Origin: JBBKXP01 sp038251315
Lineage (GTDB): Bacteria > Pseudomonadota > Alphaproteobacteria > Rhodobacterales > Rhodobacteraceae
Direction of reading: 5' to 3'
Assembly (NCBI GenBank): GCA_038251315.1
Contig: JBBSBK010000017.1
Coordinates: 1 to 45,456 of the forward strand
Length of the DNA stretch: 45,456 nt
Part shown: positions 40,869 through 45,456 of the stretch, piece by piece
Layout of the letters: the number at the start of each line of letters is the position of its first letter
Numbering within the stretch: position 1 is the first letter of the stretch
Position numbers and translations under genes: made by a program
Notes under the pieces: generated by a model
The model's database searches: none
Told to the model about the DNA's origin: nothing
The model's input: the letters and a program-made list of their open reading frames with translations, nothing else

Positions 40869-41393
40869 ATGTTCGACACAATGACCATGACCAAGACGCT
40901 GGGCGCCTTTTGCGGGGCTTTGCTGGTGTTTTTGCTGGGGTCCTGGGCGGCCAATACCGTCTATGGCGGTGGCGAGGGCAGTCACGGCGAACATGAACAG
41001 GCCTACACCATCCCGGTCGAGGATGCCGGGGGTGCACCTGCGGAACCCGTCGATGCCGGTCCGCCCTTCGAGGAACTGTTCGCCGCCGCCGACCCTGCCG
41101 CCGGCGAAGCCGTGTTCCGCAACTGCCGGTCGTGTCATGCGCTCGAAGAGGGCAAGAATGGCACCGGCCCGACGCTTTACAACGTTGTTGGCCGACCGAT
41201 CGACGCCGTCCCGGACTATAACTATTCCGGGGCGCTGTTACAGGTCGGCGAGGTCTGGACGCCCGAAAACATCAACCACTTCATTACCAACCCCAAGGTC
41301 GCAGCACCAGGCACCAAGATGACCTATGCCGGGCTGGCCGATGCCACCGACCGCGCCAACCTGATCGCCTATCTGGCAACCAATCCGGGCTAA
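40869..41393 (+). CDS. Membrane-anchored cytochrome c (c-552/CycM type)
   Basis: 174 residues. An uncleaved N-terminal anchor (LGAFCGALLVFLLGSWAAN) is followed by a flexible acidic/Ala/Pro linker (residues about 45-75). A single class I heme domain then follows: CRSCH heme site, GPTLYNVVGRPIDAV after it, and GTKM with the Met ligand. This is the layout of the cytochromes that carry electrons from complex III to terminal oxidases in alphaproteobacteria. An in-frame ATG at 40857 is an alternative start. A terminator follows the stop. Confidence 0.95.
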   Translation: MFDTMTMTKTLGAFCGALLVFLLGSWAANTVYGGGEGSHGEHEQAYTIPVEDAGGAPAEPVDAGPPFEELFAAADPAAGEAVFRNCRSCHALEEGKNGTGPTLYNVVGRPIDAVPDYNYSGALLQVGEVWTPENINHFITNPKVAAPGTKMTYAGLADATDRANLIAYLATNPG

Positions 41394-41412
41394 TCGCGGC
41401 TCTTGCCTATCC

Positions 41413-41449
41413 GGGGACCGTCCGGCACGGGCGGCCCCTTTGTGTTTTT
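41413..41449 (+). terminator. Rho-independent terminator after cytochrome c gene
   Basis: GGGG-A-CCGTCCG pairs with CGGGCGGCCCC (one bulge and one G-U pair), then TTTGTGTTTTT. It lies 20 bases past the stop. Confidence 0.82.
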
Positions 41450-41549
41450 GCACGGTCTGGTCACAGCCGTTCACGCATTCTCAACTTGAATGTTGACCGA
41501 CCGCCCCTTTAGCTTAGGCGCAATGTCGTTTCCCCGACCGGAGAGCCCC

Positions 41550-43448
41550 ATGACCCCGATCCGTCGCACCCCCACAGATGCCCGCGTCCTGCCCGACTGG
41601 CGTGTATTGCTGAGTGCCGGGGCGATCCTGATCGGCGGGGCGATCTGGGCCGGGCAGGCATTCGCGCAGACCGACGAGACAATCATCACCAGCCACGGCT
41701 ATTCCAAATATGGCGAACTGAAGTATCCGGCCGATTTCGCCCATCTGGATTACGTCAACCCCGACGCGCCCAAGGGTGGCGAGATTGCCGAATGGGCCCA
41801 GGGCACCTTCGACACGATGAACCCCTATTCGCGCGACGGGCGCGGCGGGTCGTTGGCGACGATCGGCTACGAAAGCCTGCTGGTCGGCACCGCCGACGAA
41901 GTCAGCGCCGCCTATTGCCTGATCTGCAGCACCATCGAATACCCCGAAAGCAAGGCCTGGATCGTCTTTCACATGCGCCCCGAAGCGATGTTTTCCGACG
42001 GCACTCCGCTGACGGCCAACGATGTCGTGTTCTCCCATAACCTGCTGGTCGAACAGGGCCTGCCGTCCTACGCGGAAATCGCCAAGTCGCTGATCGGCAG
42101 TCTCGAGGTGATCGACGATCACACCCTCAAGGCGATTGTGGCGACGGGCGCCTCTGCCGACGAGGCGTTCAGCCTGATCGGCGGCACCCCGATCTGGTCA
42201 AAGGCCTGGTACGACAAGACCGGCGCGCGGCTCGATGAAACCCGGATGGAAATCTCGCCGGGGTCGGGGCCTTACGTCTTCGACAGCTTCCTTGCGAACC
42301 GCCAGATCATCTACAAGCGCAACCCCGATTACTGGGGCGAAAACCTGCCCATCAACATCGGGCGCAACAACTTCGACACCATCCGGATCGAATACTTCGC
42401 CGACAGCACGGCGGGTTTCGAGGCGTTCAAGGCAGGCGAATATACATTCCGGCAGGAAAGCAGCTCGCTCAGCTGGGCGACGCAATATGATTTTCCGGCA
42501 CTGTCAAAGGGCTGGGTGGTCAAGGACCAGTTGGCCAACGGCAGCCTGCCTGGGGCCTTCGGGATGGTGTTCAACCTGCGCCAGCCCAAGTTTCAAGATA
42601 TCCGCGTGCGTCAGGCCATTGCGCTAATGTTCAATTTCACCTGGACCAACGATACGCTGCAGTATGGTCTGTTTTCACAGCGCGAAAGTTTCTGGCAGAA
42701 CAGCGAACTGGCTGCGACCGGCGTGCCCGAAGGCCGCGAATTGGAACTGCTGCAATCGGTCGCCGACATGATCGACCCAAGCGTCCTGACCTACCCGGTG
42801 ACCGTGCCGCATACATCGGACGCGTCGCAGCTTGATCGCGGCAATCTGCGCCGCGCACTGGCCCTGATGCAGGACGCCGGCTGGACGGTGAACGCTGCTG
42901 GCAAGATGGAAAAGAACGGTCAGGTCTTCACCATCGAATTCCTGTCGGGCAATCCGAATTTCGAACGTATCATCACGCCCTACGTTGACAACCTGTCGCG
43001 CCTTGGCATCGACGCCGAATTCAACCTTGTCGATCCGGCGCAGTACACCAACCGCGACCGCGCCTTCGACTGGGACATGATCTATGACGGTTATTCCAAC
43101 AGTCTGGACGAAAGTCTGGGGCTGAATCAGCGCTATGGCAGCAATTCGGTGTCCGACGTGTTCAACCCGTCGGGCTATTCGTCGCCCGCCGTAGACAAGC
43201 TCATCACCGATGTCGTCGCGGCCAAGACCTACGAGGACATGGCCGCTGCCGTGCGCGCCATCGACCGGATCATGCGGCGCGAGGTCTTCGTGGTGCCAGC
43301 CTGGTACAACGCCAATTACTGGGTCGCCTATTTCGACATTTTCGAACATCCCGACACCCTGCCGCCCTATGCGCTGGGCCAGCTTGATTTCTGGTGGTTC
43401 AACGCCGACAAGGCCGCAACGCTCCGCGCCGCAGGGGCGCTGAAATAG
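41550..43448 (+). CDS. yejA: Peptide ABC transporter substrate-binding protein (YejA type)
   Basis: 632 residues. Family 5 solute-binding protein. N-terminal basic/hydrophobic signal (LLSAGAILIGGAIWAGQAFA, cleavage after AFA). Family blocks: YADFAHLDYVNPDAPKGG-like text at the mature start, then GTFDTMNPYSRDG, FHMRPEAMFSDGTPLTANDV, SGPYVFDSFLANRQIIYKRN and FNLRQPKFQDIRVRQAIALM. DAPKGGEIAEWA and the FDTMNPY segment point to the YejA/microcin C type. The start at ATG 41550 has GGAGAG before it. It leads an operon with the two permeases that follow. Confidence 0.95.
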   Translation: MTPIRRTPTDARVLPDWRVLLSAGAILIGGAIWAGQAFAQTDETIITSHGYSKYGELKYPADFAHLDYVNPDAPKGGEIAEWAQGTFDTMNPYSRDGRGGSLATIGYESLLVGTADEVSAAYCLICSTIEYPESKAWIVFHMRPEAMFSDGTPLTANDVVFSHNLLVEQGLPSYAEIAKSLIGSLEVIDDHTLKAIVATGASADEAFSLIGGTPIWSKAWYDKTGARLDETRMEISPGSGPYVFDSFLANRQIIYKRNPDYWGENLPINIGRNNFDTIRIEYFADSTAGFEAFKAGEYTFRQESSSLSWATQYDFPALSKGWVVKDQLANGSLPGAFGMVFNLRQPKFQDIRVRQAIALMFNFTWTNDTLQYGLFSQRESFWQNSELAATGVPEGRELELLQSVADMIDPSVLTYPVTVPHTSDASQLDRGNLRRALALMQDAGWTVNAAGKMEKNGQVFTIEFLSGNPNFERIITPYVDNLSRLGIDAEFNLVDPAQYTNRDRAFDWDMIYDGYSNSLDESLGLNQRYGSNSVSDVFNPSGYSSPAVDKLITDVVAAKTYEDMAAAVRAIDRIMRREVFVVPAWYNANYWVAYFDIFEHPDTLPPYALGQLDFWWFNADKAATLRAAGALK

Positions 43449-43477
43449 GGCGGGGCCTCGCAGGGGGCGGGTAACAG

Positions 43478-44560
43478 ATGGGCGCGTATATCTTTCGACG
43501 GCTTCTGCTGATCATTCCGACCTTGGTCGGGATCATGATCATCAACTTTACGCTGACCCAATTTGTCCCCGGCGGCCCGATCGAACAGATCATCGCCACG
43601 ATGGAGGGCAAGGGCGACGTGTTTCAGAACATCGCCGGCGGCGGCGGCGATTCCGAGGTGATCAGCGAGGCAAGCAACACCACCTATGTCGGCGCACGGG
43701 GTCTGTCGCCCGCCTATATCGCTCAGTTGGAAATCGAATTCGGGTTCGACAAGCCGCCGCTGGAGCGGTTCCTGCTGATGATGTGGAACTACGCCCGGTT
43801 TGATTTCGGCAAGAGCTTTTTCAAACCCCAAAGTGTCGTCGAACTGGTGCTGGACAAGATGCCGGTGTCGATCACTCTGGGTCTGTGGTCGACGCTGATC
43901 GCCTATTTCATCTCGATCCCGCTGGGTATCCGCAAGGCGGTGCGCGACGGGTCGCGGTTCGACACATGGACCAGCGGCGCGATCATCGTCGGTTACGCGA
44001 TCCCCGGTTTCCTGTTCGCCGTCCTGTTGATCGTGCTGTTCGCGGGCGGATCATACTGGCGAATCTTTCCGCTGCGCGGGCTGACCAGCACGAATTTCGA
44101 TGACCTGAGCCTGATCGGCAAGGTGCTGGATTATTTGTGGCATATCACCCTGCCGGTGCTGGCATCGACCATCTCCAGCTTTGCCACGCTGACCCTGCTG
44201 ACCAAGAACAGTTTTCTGGATGAGATCAAGAAACAGTACGTCATGACCGCCAAAGCCAAGGGGCTGACCGAACACCGGGTCCTGTATGGGCACGTGTTCC
44301 GCAACGCCATGCTGATCGTGATATCGGGTTTTCCGGCGCTCTTCGTCTCGGTGTTCTTTGGCGGGTCGGTCATCATCGAAACGCTGTTCAGCCTCGACGG
44401 GTTGGGGCGGCTTGGTTACGAGGCGGCGATTGCACGCGATTATCCGGTCGTTTTTGGCACCCTGTTCGCATTTTCCCTGATCGGTCTGGTGGTCCATATC
44501 CTGACCGACATCACCTATGTGCTGGTCGATCCGCGCATTGATTTCGAAGGCCGGGGCTGA
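43478..44560 (+). CDS. yejB: Peptide ABC transporter permease YejB
   Basis: 360 residues. BPD-transport inner-membrane component. MGAYIFRRLLLIIPTLVGIM is the standard start, and FVPGGPIEQIIATMEGKGD follows. The long periplasmic segment before GLSPAYIAQLEIEFGFDKPP is typical of YejB. At least five further membrane helices follow, and the EAA loop is QYVMTAKAKGLTEHRVLYGH. The C-terminus ends in YVLVDPRIDFEGRG. It overlaps the next permease by one base (TGATG), so the two are made together. Confidence 0.95.
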   Translation: MGAYIFRRLLLIIPTLVGIMIINFTLTQFVPGGPIEQIIATMEGKGDVFQNIAGGGGDSEVISEASNTTYVGARGLSPAYIAQLEIEFGFDKPPLERFLLMMWNYARFDFGKSFFKPQSVVELVLDKMPVSITLGLWSTLIAYFISIPLGIRKAVRDGSRFDTWTSGAIIVGYAIPGFLFAVLLIVLFAGGSYWRIFPLRGLTSTNFDDLSLIGKVLDYLWHITLPVLASTISSFATLTLLTKNSFLDEIKKQYVMTAKAKGLTEHRVLYGHVFRNAMLIVISGFPALFVSVFFGGSVIIETLFSLDGLGRLGYEAAIARDYPVVFGTLFAFSLIGLVVHILTDITYVLVDPRIDFEGRG

Positions 44561-45456
44561 TGCGCCTGTCCCCCCTCAACCAACGCCGCTGGCGCAACTT
44601 TCGCCGCAACCGCCGGGCGTGGTGGTCGCTGGTGATCTTTTCGCTGCTGTTCGGCCTCAGCCTGTTTGCCGAGTTCATCGCCAACGACAAACCCATCTTG
44701 CTGTCCTATCAGGGTGAATTGCGGATGCCCGTCTTCAGCTTTTATTCCGAACAGGATTTCGGCGGCGATTTCCCGACCGAGGCGGGGTATGGCGATATCG
44801 AAACCAAATGCCTGATCCGCACGGGCGGGCTGGCCGATGCCTGTTTCGACGACCCAGGTGCGACGCTGGCCTCACTTGATGCGGGCACGTTGACCGACCC
44901 GGCCTTGCAGCGGGGCTGGATGATCTGGCCCCTGATCCCCTATTCCTACGACACGATTGTCGACGTGCCGGGCGTCGCCCCATCGGCCCCCAACGCCACC
45001 AACTGGCTGGGCACCGACGACACCAAACGCGACGTGACGGCGCGGATCATCTACGGGTTCCGCCTGTCGATCTTTTTCGCGATGATCGTCACCGTCGCGG
45101 CGTCGGCCATCGGCATTACGATGGGTGCGGTGCAGGGCTATTTCGGTGGCTGGACCGACCTTGTCTTGCAACGGTTTCTGGAAATCTGGAACGGGATGCC
45201 GTCACTTTATGTCATCATCATCGTTTTCGCCATTCTGGGCCGAAGTTTCTGGCTGCTGGTGTTCCTGATCGTCCTGTTTGGCTGGCCGTCGCTGGTCGGG
45301 CTGGTGCGGGCCGAATTTCTGCGGGCGCGTAATTTCGAATACGTCCGCGCGGCACGCGCGCTGGGTGTGGGTGACCGCACGATCATGTTCCGCCATATCC
45401 TGCCCAACGCGATGGTGGCGACGGTAACGATGCTGCCGTTCCTTGTGACGGGGGCC
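44560..45456 (+). CDS. yejE: Peptide ABC transporter permease YejE (3' end outside window)
   Basis: 299 codons visible; the gene continues past the right edge. The N-terminal cytoplasmic arginine-rich part (SPLNQRRWRNFRRNRRAWWS) and first helix are followed by the long YejE periplasmic loop (YSEQDFGGDFPTEAGYGDIE, then WPLIPYSYDTIVDVPGVAPS, then NWLGTDDTKRDVTARIIYGF). Helices and the EAA loop follow (EYVRAARALGVGDRTIMFRH, then ILPNAMV). It pairs with YejB to form the channel. The ATPase YejF is expected just downstream. Confidence 0.94.
   Translation, partial: MRLSPLNQRRWRNFRRNRRAWWSLVIFSLLFGLSLFAEFIANDKPILLSYQGELRMPVFSFYSEQDFGGDFPTEAGYGDIETKCLIRTGGLADACFDDPGATLASLDAGTLTDPALQRGWMIWPLIPYSYDTIVDVPGVAPSAPNATNWLGTDDTKRDVTARIIYGFRLSIFFAMIVTVAASAIGITMGAVQGYFGGWTDLVLQRFLEIWNGMPSLYVIIIVFAILGRSFWLLVFLIVLFGWPSLVGLVRAEFLRARNFEYVRAARALGVGDRTIMFRHILPNAMVATVTMLPFLVTGA

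Overview
The window is high-GC DNA with tightly packed genes and reads as chromosomal sequence from a Rhodobacteraceae (Roseobacter-group) alphaproteobacterium. The evidence is gene content and order: coq9 divergent from rpsU, dnaX-ybaB-recR, a DUF1013/TrcR cell-cycle regulator, a membrane-anchored cytochrome c, a DUF1244 protein, an Lrp-type regulator divergent from alanine dehydrogenase, and an alphaproteobacterial SRP RNA. No phage, insertion sequence, CRISPR array or tRNA was recognised.

Region 1 (1-9570) is accessory and glycan-related. It holds the 3' end of a sulfotransferase-like gene, a GT4 glycosyltransferase, a 1999-residue minus-strand polypeptide and a divergent PAPS-type sulfotransferase. 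The giant protein carries an N-terminal GT2, a second degenerate GT2, a galectin-like lectin module, a long helical linker, a GT31-like domain and a C-terminal GT2/GT92-like domain. The likely joint job is assembly and sulfation of a surface glycan. The island ends in a degenerate stretch with a universal-stress-protein fragment.

Region 2 (9631-20413) is mostly housekeeping: ald and its regulator, DUF3047, rpsU/coq9/quinone oxidoreductase, a decayed toxin-antitoxin locus, RNase T2, trcR, a methyltransferase, and the dnaX-ybaB-recR operon with a DUF202 protein. Region 3 (20465-28140) has a tyrosine-phosphatase-like/acetyltransferase-like pair, accA with a secreted protein, D-amino-acid transaminase, a three-gene operon (N-formylglutamate amidohydrolase, DUF1244, glycolipid-binding) and pyruvate kinase.

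Region 4 (28141-36347) holds rpmI-rplT, an SLC13 permease and pheS-pheT. An AT-rich DUF2513 gene is wedged precisely between pheS and pheT. After them come rsgA and the SRP RNA gene ffs with a recognisable promoter. Region 5 (36396-45456) has cpdB/nudC, an SRPBCC protein, prephenate dehydratase, cytochrome c and the start of a Yej-type peptide ABC transporter that runs off the right edge.

The most unusual items are the multi-glycosyltransferase protein with an embedded galectin signature, the DUF2513 insertion inside pheST, and the broken antitoxin fused to a still-open toxin frame. All family assignments come from reading motifs; no database search was run.
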